In this document: positions 1 to 11,792 of the stretch, piece by piece
Layout: each line of letters opens with the position of its first letter
Numbering within the stretch: the stretch's first letter is position 1
Notes under the pieces: model-generated
Told to the model about the DNA's origin: nothing
What the model saw: the letters and a program-made list of their open reading frames with translations, nothing else
Databases searched by the model: none
Assembly (NCBI RefSeq): GCF_963082655.1
Contig: NC_081553.1
Coordinates: 33,769,978-33,833,977 of the forward strand
Length of the DNA: 64,000 nt
Source: Stomoxys calcitrans
Lineage: Eukaryota; Arthropoda; Insecta; Diptera; Muscidae
Reading direction: 5' to 3'
Program-made: the position numbers and the translations under genes

Positions 1-345
1 AATCGTTTTAGTTACAGTTTCAATGAGATAGAGAGAGGTAGATCTGCATCTTAAGGATGCAGGAGGAGTGAGTAACCGAAGGCTCTTCTTCTTAAAGGGT
101 GACGGAAAACAAGTTTTGCTTAACAACTCGATTGCTGATGCCATTAGGCTAAAAAATAGGAAAAATCCAACTATATTGAATGGCCGACTGATCATCGTCC
201 AGCCCTAACGGCCAGGTACTACACGGCGGATGGATAGAGGTAGAATTTTGAAATTTGACTTAATGGACATCTGGTGCAAACGTATGAGAGTGCAAAGAAA
301 GAATGAAACAATAGTACTGGCAAAGGAACAAAACGTACATTTAGT
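1..345. other. unassigned left-edge sequence
   Basis: No open frame of note, no tandem structure and no terminal repeats are visible. A short stretch near 133-155 (GCTGATGCCATTAGGCTAA) resembles 22207-22227 (GCTGATGCCACTAGCCTAA), so part of it may belong to an old dispersed repeat, but this is too short to name. Confidence 0.4.
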
Positions 346-3245
346 CCAGCAATTGGTACCATTTGGTACTTTATTTACAGATTAAGCTAGAGGTCTGAAA
401 TTTGGCATGTAGGTATAACTGAGAAATATATGATGGGTGACTAAACGATCTATTCAAAATTCGTAAATTTTGGTACCAAAATTGGTACCATTAGGTACTT
501 TTTTTATAGATGGTGCTAGAGGTCGGACATTTGGCATGCACCTATAACTAGCAATAATATAATGGGTGGCAAAGAGCTTTTTTCAATTCGTACACTTTGG
601 TACCGAAATTGGTACCATTTGGTACTTTCTGTGGATATGGAGCTAGAGGTCTAAAATTTGGCAAGTAGGTAAAACTTAGAACTACAATATATGTTGGGCC
701 ACTAAATGACTTTTTCACAATTAGAACATTTTGGTACCAAAATTGGTACTATTTGGTACTTTTTTTATAGATGGAGCTAAAGGTCGGAAATTTGCCAACT
801 AAGAAATAAATTATAGATGACTAAATGACCTATTCTAAATACGTACATTTTGGTACTAAAGTTGGTACGATTTTGTGCTTTCTGTTCAGATGGAGTTTGA
901 GGTCTGAAATTTGGCATGTAGGTACAGCTAAGAAATATGTGATGGATGGCTAAATGATCTATTCACCATACACACACTTTGGTCCCAAAATTTGTACTAT
1001 TTCGTACTTTCTTTACAGATGGAGCCATAGGTCTGAAATTGGTACCATTTCGTACATTATTTACAGATTGAGCTAGAGGTCTGAAATTTGGCATGTAGGT
1101 ACAACTAGGAATTATATGATGAGGGACTAAACGATCTATTCAATATTCGTAAATTTTGGTACCAAAATTGGCACCATTTGGTACCATTTTTATAGATGGT
1201 GCTAGAGGTCGGTAATTTGGCATGCATGTACAATTAGCAAAAGTATAATGGGTGGCAATGAGCTTTTTACAATTCGTACACTTTGGTACCGAAATTGGTA
1301 CCATTTGGTACTTTCTGTAGATATGGAGCTAGAGATCTAATATTTGGCAAGTAGGTGAAACTTAGAATATATGTTGGGCGACTAAATGACTTTTTCACAA
1401 TTAGAACATTTTGGTACCAAAATTGGTACTATTTGGTACTTTTTTTATAGATGGAGCTAGAGGTCAGAAATTTGGCAACTAAGAAATAAATTATAGATGA
1501 CTAAATGACCTATTCTAAATACGTACATTTTGGTACTAAAGTTGGTACGATATTGTGCTTTCTGTTCAGATGGAGTTTGAGGTCTGAAATTTGGCATGTA
1601 GGTACAACTAAGAAATATATGATGGGTGGTTAAATGATCTATTTACTATACGCACACTTTGGTACCAAAATTGGTACCATTTCGTATTTTCTTTACAGAT
1701 GGAGCCATAGGTCTGAAATTGGTACCATTTGGTACATTATTTACAGATTGAGGTAGAGGTCTGAAATTTGGCATGTCAGTACAACTAGGAAATATATGAT
1801 GAGGGACTAAACGATCTATTCAATATTCGTAAATTTTGGTACCAAAATTGGTTCCATTTGGTACTTTTTTTATAGATGGTGCTAGAGGTCGGACATTTGG
1901 CATGTACGTACAACCAGCAAAAATATAAAGGGTGGCAATGAGCTTTTTTCAATTCGTACATAGAAATTGGTACCATTTGGTACTTTCTGTAGATATGGAG
2001 CTAGAGGTCTAAAATTTGGCAAGTAGGTAAAACGTAGAAGTATATTTTGGGCTACTAAATGATTTTTTCACAATTGGAACACTTTGGTACCGAAATTAGT
2101 ACTATTTGATACTTTTTTATAGATGAAGCTAGAGGTCGGAAATTTGGCAACTGAGAAATAAATGATATATGACTAAATAATCTATTGTAAATTCGTACGT
2201 TTTGGTACTAACGTTGGTACGATTTTGTGCTTTCTGCTCAAATGGAGTTTGATGTCTGAAATTTGGCATGTAGGAACAATTAAGAAATATATGATGATTG
2301 GCTAAATGATCTATTTACCACACACACACTTTGGTACCGAAATTGGTACCATTTGGTTCTTTCTTTTCAGATGGAGCAATAGGTCTGAAATTTGTATCAA
2401 TTTGGCATGCACGTACAACTAGGAAAAATATAATGGGTGACTATGAGCCTTTTACAATTCGCACATTTTTGGTACCAAAATTAGTACCACTGGGTACTTT
2501 CTTTAAAGATGGAGCTAGAGGTCTGAAATTTGGCATGTAGGAATAAAAAGAAAATACATAATGGGTGACTAAATAACTTATTCAAAATTCGGTACCAAAT
2601 TTGGTACCATTTTGCACTTTCTGTTCAGATGGAGATAGAGTTCTGAACTTCAGCATGTAGGTACAACTATGAAATATATGACGCATGGCTAAATGATCTA
2701 TTCACCATTCGCACACTTTGGTACCAATATTGGTACCAATTTGGTACTTTTCTTTAAAGATGGAGCTAGAGATCTGAAATTTGGCATGTAGGACAAGAAG
2801 AAAATACATAATGGGTGACTAAATAATCTATTCAAAATTCGTACATTTTGGTACCAAAATTGGTACTATTTTTTACTTTCTGTTCAAATGGAGCTAGAGC
2901 TCTGAACTTTGGCATGTAGGTACAATTAAGAAATATATGATGATTGGCTAAATGATCTATTCACCATACGCACACTTTGGTACCAAAATTGGTACCATTT
3001 CCTACTTTCTGTTCAGATGGATCTAGAGTTCTGAACTTTGGTATGTAGGTAGAACTAAGAAATATATGATTGGTGACTAAAGTGCTAAAAATTCGTACAT
3101 TTTGGTACCATTTGGTACTTTCTGTTCAGATGGAGCTAGAGTTCTGAACTTTGGCATGTAGGAACAAGAAGGAAATAAATAATGTGTGAATAAATGACTC
3201 TTTCAAAACATTTTGGTACCAAAAAGTGCAAAATAGTACGAAATA
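346..3245. repeat. GGTACC-rich satellite with higher-order structure
   Basis: The tract is made of diverged monomers of roughly 118-135 bp, each containing paired GGTACC-type motifs (TTGGTACCAAAATTGGTACC and variants), followed by GATGGAGCTAGAGGTC, TTTGGCATGTAGGTAC and a TATATGATGG block. A larger period is visible: the variant TTATTTACAGATT recurs at 371, 1058 and 1738, and GTAAATTTTGGTACC recurs ending near 472, 1158 and 1838. This gives a higher-order unit of about 680-687 bp holding five to six monomers. After about 2.4 kb the order decays into simpler monomers. It is non-coding; the short open frames in it contain no recognisable domain. Confidence 0.88.
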
Positions 3246-3405
3246 GCTTATCTTCGCCTACAACGAACGAGGGCTGATAAAATTAAGCAATTTAACAAGC
3301 ATTATCCCAATATTGACAAAAAAACGTAATGTAGAAGAAAACGTACTAATTATGATGTAATTGGTACCTTGAAAGCACACTTTAGGCGACTAGAAGATAG
3401 AGGGC

Positions 3406-4316
3406 TACCATAGGGTGGGTGTATACTAATTTCGCCATTCTGTTTGTAACACCTTGAAAAATTCATATAAGATCCCATATAGTATATATATTCTTGATCG
3501 TCATGACATTCTGAGTCGATCCGTCCATCTGTCTAACGCACGCTAACATTCGAAAGAGTAAAGCTAGGCGCTTGAAATTTTTCACAAATACTTCTTATTA
3601 GTGTAAGTCGGTTGGGATTGTAAATGGGCCATATCGGTCTATGTCTTGATATAACTGCAATATAAACCGGTCTTGGGTCTTGACTTATTCAGTTTCTAGG
3701 GGACGCAATTCGTATCCGATTTGACAGAAATTTTGCACATATCGTTTTGGTATGACAACTGGGCGAAGTATGGTCTAAATCAGTCTATAACCTGATACAG
3801 CTGCCATGACAATCGAATTTGGGTCTCGACTTCATGAGCTTCTAGAGGGCGCAATTCTTATCCGATTACGCAGAAATTTTGCATATATCGTTTTAGTGTG
3901 ACATCCAACAACTGTGCCAAGTGTCGTCTAAATCAGTCTAAAACCTGATATAACCGCCATATAAATCGCTCACCTGATTTGACTTACTGAATCCTAGACG
4001 GCGCGATTCTTATCCAATTTGGCTGAAATTTTGCATGTCGTTTTGGTAGGATTTTCAACTGTGCCAAGTATGGTCTAATAACCTGACATAGCTGTCATAT
4101 AAACTCATCCCCCAATTGATTTTCTGAGCCTCTTGAAGAGGCATTTATTACTCAATTTGCCTGAAATTTTCGAGTGGATATTTTTATGACTTGTACGACA
4201 TGACAAGGTCAACTTATGTCAATAACATGATATACAATAGCTCATATATATATGAAAAATTTGTTCAAAGAACTTGACAAATGCGATCCATGGTGGAGAG
4301 TGTATAAAATTCCCTA
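3406..4316 (+). mobile_element. family A (Helentron-like) element, 3' truncated
   Basis: The copy starts near CTACCATAGGGTGGG, a decayed form of the family's left subterminal repeat. It continues through the conserved head (ATATATATTCTTGATCGTC, then CGTCCATCTGTCT, then AAGCTAGGCGCTTGAAAT). About four diverged 153-bp monomers follow, each with a GATATAGCTGCCAT-like core. It stops at GCGATCCATGGTGGAGAG without the terminal hairpin and tail. Family X sequence follows at once. Non-coding. Confidence 0.8.
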
Positions 4317-5190
4317 AGGACCCTCCCCCTTACCCTAATTTTCAGAAACGCCAGATCTCGGTGATGGGTTGTGCGATTTAAGCAAAATTTTGTGCGCTCT
4401 CTTACAGTACCCTAAAAACAAAAATTTGGTATAAAAATTTCTGGCGGGTACCTAGGGGGGCCGCCCCACCCTAAAACCCACCAAATATATATTTAGACCA
4501 ATCACGACAATATGGGACTCAAATGAAAGGTATTTAGGTTGAGAAAACATATCTGATACTCAATTGTCGGACCAAGTGTTAGGGGGACCACCCCAACCCC
4601 CAAAACACCCCTAAATCGGACATATTTAACGACCATGACAATATGGCACTCAAATGAAAGGTATTTGCGAGTAGAATACGAATCTGTTATCCAAATGTGG
4701 GACCAAGTGTTTGGGGCCCGCCATCTCAAAAATACCCCAAAAGTAGACAAATTTACGACCATAGCAATATGGGGCTCAAATGAAAGGTCTTTGGGGGCCG
4801 CCTCTCACCAAAAACATACCCAAAAGAAGACAAATTTACGACCATAGCAATATGGGGCTCAAATGAAAGGTATTTGCGAGTAGAATACGAAACTAATATC
4901 CAAATGTGGGACCAAGTTTTTGGGGGTTCACCCCTTCCTCAAAACACCCCCCCCCCCCCCCCCCCAACGGGACATATTAACTGACCATGGCAATATGGGG
5001 TTTAGGTAAAAGGTATTTGAGTGTAGAATACGAATCTTATATCCCAATGTGGGGCCAACTGTTTGGGTCCCGCCCATCTCAAGAACACCCCCAAAAGTAG
5101 ACAAATTTACGACCATAGCAATATGGGGCTCAAATGAAAGGTCTTTAGGAGTAAAGCAGGAATCTGATCAAAAAGTGTCTATGTTCTTAA
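4317..5190 (+). repeat. family X tandem-repeat fragment
   Basis: It enters the family at GGACCCTCCCCCTTACCC, then runs through five to six monomers of about 130 bp built on CAAATGAAAGGTATTTG, GAATACGAATCTGATATCC and a G/C-rich block (GGGGGACCACCCC). The same monomers are found at 6.8-8.7 kb (minus strand) and 32.6-35.2 kb. It lacks the 5' TC end and the 3' CTAG end seen in the full copy. A run of 19 cytosines lies at 4947-4965. Confidence 0.8.
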
Positions 5191-6385
5191 AATGTTAGTC
5201 AAGCGATATACGTATTCGTAGCATGGTATATAATTTTATTTTTGTTTTTATGTGGAAGACATTCCTTTAAGCATCTCTATAAGGAATGTGGCACAATTGA
5301 TTATCTTAATCTGTTTTATTTCTGCAATAGGATTTTTTCCTTACTACATTCTTCAAGATGTAGTCTTTTACAAAGTCATATAACACAAATAGATTTAAAA
5401 TGTTTTTCTAAAGCCATTAATTTCGCATACTATTAAGCGTAGAGAGAGCGAGAGAGATTTTCGTAAAGTTTTTCTGTTACAGATTGACCCACATGACTTT
5501 TTCATAATATCACAACATTTGCAGGATATTACAAGCTGAGGCTTTTACTAAAAGACTCACTTGGATGTTCTGTGATGGCAGGCCGAGCTAAAAAAGTAAA
5601 AACTTCACCTGTCGTGGTAGCATTTCTCTCACATGTTTAGAAAACATGCTTTGAAAGCCTAATAAATTATGCTCTTGTCTAAAGTGTCTGTGTATCTTTC
5701 AAAATTATATGCCTAAATGTATGTCCGTCCATTCACTTGTTCCTTGCGCCTAGCATCCTAGCTTAGCATGGCAGTTCCATGCTCGTACATATCTTCAAAA
5801 AAGTCTTCCTTAAGTCTTTTTTTTTTCTTTTTTGTTTGTTATGGATGTTGGTACGCAAACCATTCACTGCTAAACTGTTGAGGCTAGAGTAGATTTTTTT
5901 TCGCATCATGTCGGGGTCCCCCTCTATGGACATGTAGCCCATTTTTCGTTGGAGGTCAGTGCGATAATGTTGTTGCTTGGCACATAATAAATTTCCTCCT
6001 TACTTAGATTGTTTTACACTAATTAGTATTGGAAGCCCTGGCAGCAGGCATCTATCTGCACGACAACAAATAGGTATGAGTAAAAACTATCTTCCGCAAT
6101 TGGAATTTTTTCCCTCAAGCCTTTTATAGTGCTTAAGGTGACATAGTTTTTTTTTAAATTTTTATAGTTTTTTTTTAGTCATTGCTTATTATGGGTGAAT
6201 TCACCAGAGCCAATAGAGAGAGAGGGAGTTTTTTTCCAATATAGAAATGAATTTTCTGAACCATGGAGTGTAAAATGTATAACAGGGTTATGTAAAACAT
6301 TGACAATGGCTTAATTGCATGGCCAATTATGATTTAAATTTTTTTTGTAAAATTTTATATAAATAAAAGCTTGTTTTGGACTGCA
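5191..6385. other. AT-rich sequence with no recognised gene
   Basis: Contains homopolymer T and A runs and a short GAGAGAGCGAGAGAGA tract near 5439-5455. No convincing open frame or repeat family was recognised. The longest open frame (64 codons at 5242) has no identifiable motif. Confidence 0.45.
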
Positions 6386-6388
6386 TAG

Positions 6389-6443
6389 TATATGAGAGAA
6401 GTGTCCCCTTTGTTCCCTTATGGAATGCTCATGGCAAATTTTG
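6389..6443 (+). repeat. SINE 3'-tail fragment
   Basis: The sequence ATATGAGAGAAGTG, CCCCTTTGTTCCCTTATGG and GCTCATGGCAAATTTTG matches the 3' end of the tRNA-derived SINE seen complete (minus strand) at 43872-44197. Head and body are missing. It abuts family B repeat sequence. Confidence 0.6.
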
Positions 6444-6815
6444 TATGGGAGCTATATCTAAATCTGAACCGATTTCGAGCAAAATTCTCAGATATTATGG
6501 TAGGCATTGAGAAAAGCGTTCTGCACAATTGCTTTATGAATGCGCCCACAGTGGCTCTTCTTCTTTTTGGCCCAGATCGGTCCAGATTTGGATATAGCTA
6601 CCATATAGACTGATCTCTCGATTTAAGGTCTTGGGCCCATTAAAGGCTCATTTATTGGCCAATTCTGACAAAAATTGTAACAGTGAGTTGTGTAAGGCTC
6701 TTCGACATCCGTTTCAATATGGCTCAGATCGGTTCAGATTTAGATATAGCTGAACCATATAGACCGATCTTCCGATTTGAGGTCTTGAGCCCATAAAGGC
6801 TCATTTATAATCCGA
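6444..6815 (+). repeat. family B repeat fragment
   Basis: About two and a half family B monomers are present (GGCCCAGATCGGTCCAGATT, GATATAGCT.CCATATAGAC, TCTTGGGCCCATTAAAGG, TGTGTAAGGCTCTTCGACAT). Neither element end is present. It is cut at 6815 by the minus-strand family X element. Confidence 0.75.
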
Positions 6816-8682
6816 CTAGCTGACCCGGGCCCGCTCCGCTGCGCCTTCTTTTACTTTATATGGAACAAAAGTTTCCTTGGAATGTTTATTTTCGACAATT
6901 AAAGATCTTTTAGTGAAATACCATGCTAACTTGACTAACAGTCTTTATCTGAATCCCATATGATCTTTATTGGTCTACGAATTTAAGTTTGGATGTAAGG
7001 TGTACTCCATTCTTAAAACCACTTCATTTTAGCCTGATATTCTTATGATGCCTGATTTAGTGGTGTTTTCGGGGGAGAAGTGGTCCCCCAGATACTTGGC
7101 CCTGAAAAAATATCAGCATCGTGCTCTTGTCTCAAATACCATTTATTTAAACCCCATATTGCCATTGGCTGAAGAGGAATTCACAGGATGAGGCGCCCCC
7201 CAAACACATGGCCCCAAAATAGGTTATCAAATTCGTTTTCTAATCTCAAATACCTTTCATTTGAGCCTCATATTGGCATGGTCGACAAATTTGTACCCTT
7301 TGGGGGTGTTTTGGGAAAGGGGTGATGCCCTACATTTGGATATCAAATTCGTATTCTACTCCCAAAAACCTTTATTTGAGCCCCATATTGCGATGGTCAC
7401 TAAAAAAATGCTGTTTGTGGGGTATTTTGAGAAAGGGGTAGACCCCCAGAAAATTGGTCCCGATAGTGGGTATCAACACCCCTTGGCACACCGCACCGCA
7501 AGTGGGTATCAAGTCTTGCTCTACCGCCCAATACCTTTCATTTAAGCCCCACATTGATTTGGTCGGTAAATATGCCCGATTTAGGGGTGTTATGGGGATT
7601 GGGGTGGTCCCCCAAACACTTAGCCCGGAAAATATATCAGCAACGTGCACTATTTTCATATATCTATATGTCATTTATTTGAACCCCATATTGCCATTGG
7701 CCTCAAAATTGAATATCAATTTCGTTTTCTAATCTCATTTAAACTCCTTATTGCAAAAGTCAGCAAATATGTCCGGTTTGGGGTATTGGCCCTAAAATCT
7801 ATGAATATTTAGTTCCATTTTCTTTAAGACCCAAATTGTATTGGTGAGCAAATATGTCCTATTTAGAGGTTGTTATGGTGGTGGAACGTCCCCTAGATAG
7901 CTGGTCCCTAATGTTGATATCGTGGTCTACTCCCACATACCTTTTATTTGAGCCTCATATTTCCATACTCGGCAAACATGACCGGCTTGGGAAGTGTTTT
8001 GGTGGATGGGCGGCCACTCAGTGAGTTGGCCTTGAAAATATATATGGGATTCGTATTCTACTTTAAAAATCCTCTTATTTGAGCCTCATATCGCAAAAGT
8101 CACCAAATACTTCCTATTTGGGTGATGTTGTGGTTGTGGGATGTCCTCATAGATACTTTTCCCGAATATTGATATCAGATTCGTGCTTTACTCCCAAAGA
8201 CCTTTCATTTGAGCCCCATATGGCTATGGTCGTAAATGTGTCCCCTTTGGGGGAGGTTTTTGGGAGAGGCAAACACTTGGTCACATATATGGATATCAGA
8301 TTCGTATTCTACACTCAAATACCTTTTATTTAAGTCCCATATTCCCATGGTCAGTAAAAAAGTCCTGTTTGGGGGGTGTTTTGGGGAAGGGGTCGACCCC
8401 CAGAAACGTTGTCTAACATTTGGATATCAGATTCGTATTCTACTCGGAAATACCTTTCATTTGAGTCCCATATTGCCGTGGTCGGTAAATAAGTCCGATT
8501 TAGGGGTGTTTTGGGGCTTGGGTTGGTCCCCCTAGCACTTGGTCCGACAATTGGATATCAGATACGTTTTCTTGTCCTAAATACCTTTCATTTGACTCCC
8601 ATATTGTCGTGATTTGTCTAAATATATTCTTGGTAGGTTTTAGGGTGGGGCAGCCCCCCTAGGTACCTCATCCGAAATTTGG
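6816..8682 (-). mobile_element. family X (Helitron-like) element, 5' truncated
   Basis: Read on the minus strand, the element ends in GGGCCCGGGTCAGCTAG followed by T, identical in form to the end at 35223. The subterminal region (AAGTTTCCTTGGAATG in plus orientation) also matches the 35.1-kb copy. Internally there are many monomers of about 130 bp around ATACCTTTCATTTGAGCCCC and ATATCAGATTCGTATTCTAC. The 5' side breaks at 8682, where family A sequence starts in mid-element (GTCCGTCTGTCTGTCGAAAG). Non-coding; the 84-100-codon open frames are a by-product of the monomer length. Confidence 0.75.
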
Positions 8683-10459
8683 ACACCGTCCGTCTGTCTG
8701 TCGAAAGCACGCTAACTTTCGAAGGAGTAAAGCTAGCCGCTTGAAATTTTGCACAGACACTTCTTATTAACTTAGGTCGGTTGGAATTCTAAATGGGCCC
8801 TATCGGTCCATGTTTTGATATAGCTGCCATAAAAACCGATCTTGGGTCTTGACTTCTTGAGCCTCTTGAGGTCGTAATTCTTATCAGATTGGAATGAAAT
8901 TGTGCACTACGTGTTTTGTTATGATATCCAACAACTGTGCCAAGTATGGTTCAAATCGGTTCATAACCTGATATAGCTGTCATATAAACCGATCTTGGGT
9001 CTTGACTTCTTGAGCCTCTAGAGGGCGCAATTCTTATCCGATTGGAATGAAATTTTGCACGACGTGTTTCGTTATGATATCCAACAACTGTGCTAAGGAT
9101 GGTTTTAATCGGTTCATAACCTGATATAGCTGTCATATAAACCGATCTTGGGTCTTGACTTCTTGAGCCTCTAGAGGGCGCAATTCTTATCCGATTTGAA
9201 TGAAATTTCGCAAGAAGTATTTTGTTAATATATCCAACAACTGTGACAAGTATGGTTCAAATCGGTTCATAACCTGCTACAGCTGCCATATAAACCTATC
9301 TGGGGACTTGACTTCTTGAGCCTCTAGAGGGCGCAATTTTTATCCGATTCGAATGAAATTTTGCACGACGTGTTTCGTTATGATATCCAACATCTGTGCC
9401 AAGTATGGTTCAAATCGGTCCATAACCTAATATAGCTGCCATATAAACCGATCTTGGGTCTTGACTTCTTGAGCCTCTAGAGGGCGCAATTCTAATCCGA
9501 TTTGAATGGAACTTCGCAAGAAGTATTTTGTTATGATATCCAACAACTGTGCCAAGTATGGTTCAAATCGGTGCATAACCTGATATAGCTGCCATATAAA
9601 CCTATCTGGGGACTTGACTTCTTGAGCCTCTAGAGGGCGCAATTCTTATCCGATTGGAATGAAATTTTGCACGACGTGTTTTGTTATGATATCCAACATC
9701 TGTGCCAAGTATGGTTCAAATCGGTCTATAACCTGATATAGCTGCCATATAAACCGATCTTGGGTCTTGACTTCTTGAGCCTCTAGGGGGCGCAATTCTT
9801 ATCCGATTGGATGAAATTTTGCACGACGTGTTTTGTTATGATATTTAACAAATGTGCCAAGTATGGTTCAAATCGGTTCATAACCTGATATAGCTGCCAT
9901 ATAAACCGATCTGGGGACTTGACTTCTTAAGCCTCTAGAGGGCGCAATTCCTATCCGATTTGGTTGAAATTTTGCACGACGTTTTTTATTACGGCTTTCA
10001 ACAACTGTACCAAATAAGGTTCAAATCGGTTCATAACCTAGTATAGCTGCCATATAAACCGATCTGGGATCTTGACTTCTTGAGCCTCTAGAGGTGGCAA
10101 TTATTATGTGATTTGCCTGAAATTTTTTACAGCGGCTTCTCCCGTATCCTTCAACATACGTGTTTAATATGGTCTGAATCGATCAATAGCTTCATACAGC
10201 TCCCATATAAACCGATCTCCCGATTTTGCTTCTTGAGACCCTACAAGGCGCAATTCTCATCCAAATGAACTGAAATATTAAACAATGACTTGTACAATGT
10301 TTGGCATTCATTTATGGTCCGAATCGTACTATAACTTGATATAGCTCCAAGTTATTGTACAGTTCTTATTCAATATTCTTTGTTTGCGTTAAATGAGATA
10401 GCGCGCATAGAAATCGACAAATGCGATCCTTGGTGGAGGGTCTTAGCACGCTCTAACTT
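8683..10459 (+). mobile_element. family A (Helentron-like) element, 5' truncated
   Basis: It starts inside the GTCCGTCTGTCTGTCG microsatellite of the family head and contains about ten monomers. The block GATCTTGGGTCTTGACTTC or its variant TATCTGGGGACTTGAC falls at 8991, 9144, 9297, 9450, 9603 and 9756, a spacing of exactly 153 bp. The two variants alternate between 9144 and 9756, so the local unit is a 306-bp dimer. The 3' end keeps GGTGGAGGGTC and GCACGCTCTAACTTG but has lost the hairpin TTCGGCCCGGCCGAA between them. Confidence 0.88.
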
Positions 10460-10465
10460 GTTATA

Positions 10466-10701
10466 TTGGGTTGTCCAAAAAGTAATTGCGGATTTTTTAA
10501 AAGAAAGTAAATGCATTTTTAATAAAACTTAGAATGAACTTTAATCAAATATACTTTTTTACACTTTTTTTCTAAAACAAGCTAAAAGTAACAGCTGATA
10601 ACTGACAGAAGAAAGAATGCAATTACAGAGTCACAAGCTGTGAAAAAATTTATCAACGCCTACTATATGAAAAATTCGCAATTACTTTTTGGGCAACCCA
10701 A
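10466..10701 (-). mobile_element. mariner-derived MITE, copy 1
   Basis: A 236-bp element starting TTGGGTTGTCCAAAAAGTAA and ending TTACTTTTTGGGCAACCCAA, flanked by TA on both sides. The left ~90 bp and right ~150 bp match the two ends of the mariner element at 19153-20410, so it is an internal-deletion derivative. Orientation is given by that parent, whose transposase is on the minus strand. It sits 5 bp beyond the terminal ACTTG of a family A element. Confidence 0.93.
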
Positions 10702-10703
10702 TA

Positions 10704-11792
10704 TATTTTATAAGATTTTCCGGAAATTTAGTTTTGAAAAAAAAAAAATAAAATTTTGATAGAAATATCATCGAAAATTTTGTCTCTATGTTTTCTGAGG
10801 GCTCTCTAGATGGTTGGCATGACAGTTATACTTAAACATAAATGAGTAAAATAGTTCAAATAACAGCCGCTAGATGGACCACCCCATATTTACTCTTCTC
10901 AAATGTAGTAGGTGGACATTTTAGCTATATCGACTCATAATCACCCTCTATTCCTTTGCACTTGGCCATTTGAGTCTCAATATTTTACATACTAGGATAC
11001 TAGGATTTATGTCTCAAATTGACACTATGATACTTTTTTCATCATGGCATTGGAGTAAGAAGCATGTCATGCTTTTTACACCACACAAGAAGCAAAACAA
11101 CACAAACACCAACACCAACATCACATGGATTTAAAATTCACCGCAAGTGCAAAGCATTAGCCATTAGTCCATTGCCAAGGCAAACTTTCAGTTAAGCCAG
11201 AGTAAATCACTTGCGTGTAAGCAAAAACTTGATTGCCATATGATGTGAGAAATCGTAAATTGCTGTTGAATATTTAAAGTCAATATTGACATTAATCTTA
11301 GGGTAAACATTTCATCGTCTTCTTCTTCTTCGTCTTTTCCACTGCCAGCTGCTATCCCAGCCCAGTGAATGTGTTTAGAGTCTGGGGATGGCATTTTGTG
11401 TATTCCCCCCCCCCAACCGCAGGTTGTTTAGGAACGTGTTTGGAGTCTTTATTTCAAATTGTTTGTTTGTTTTCTCTCCTTCCATGCAATTGCTCATGAA
11501 TAAATAGTTAGCAGTTAAGCGTTAAAAACCTATTGACTTTAACAATCCACAACAAAGGCAATGGCGTAAAATGTTACTTTTTGTGATGAGAGTTTTCGTG
11601 AAAAAGAAAACAACAACAACAAAAAAGGCTAATCAGCTGAACACAAACATATTTAGCCACAAATGAAGAGGCCAGAAGTTTCTAGGAGTTGTGGAAACAA
11701 AAGCCCAAACCTTACAAATAATTATTCTAGCAAATATTGAGACAGTTTGGTGGGATATTTTTTTTTTAATTTAGTTTTTGTTTTGATTTTTT
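10704..11792. other. AT-rich sequence with no recognised gene
   Basis: Single-copy-looking DNA with low-complexity pieces: CACAAACACCAACACC-type near 11099-11120, GTCTTCTTCTTCTTCGTC at 11319-11336, and C10 at 11405-11414. No open frame with a recognisable product. Confidence 0.45.

Noticed and set aside
346..3245. GGTACC motifs as regulatory or restriction-related sites
   Set aside because: They recur as part of a satellite monomer; no promoter or gene is adjacent.
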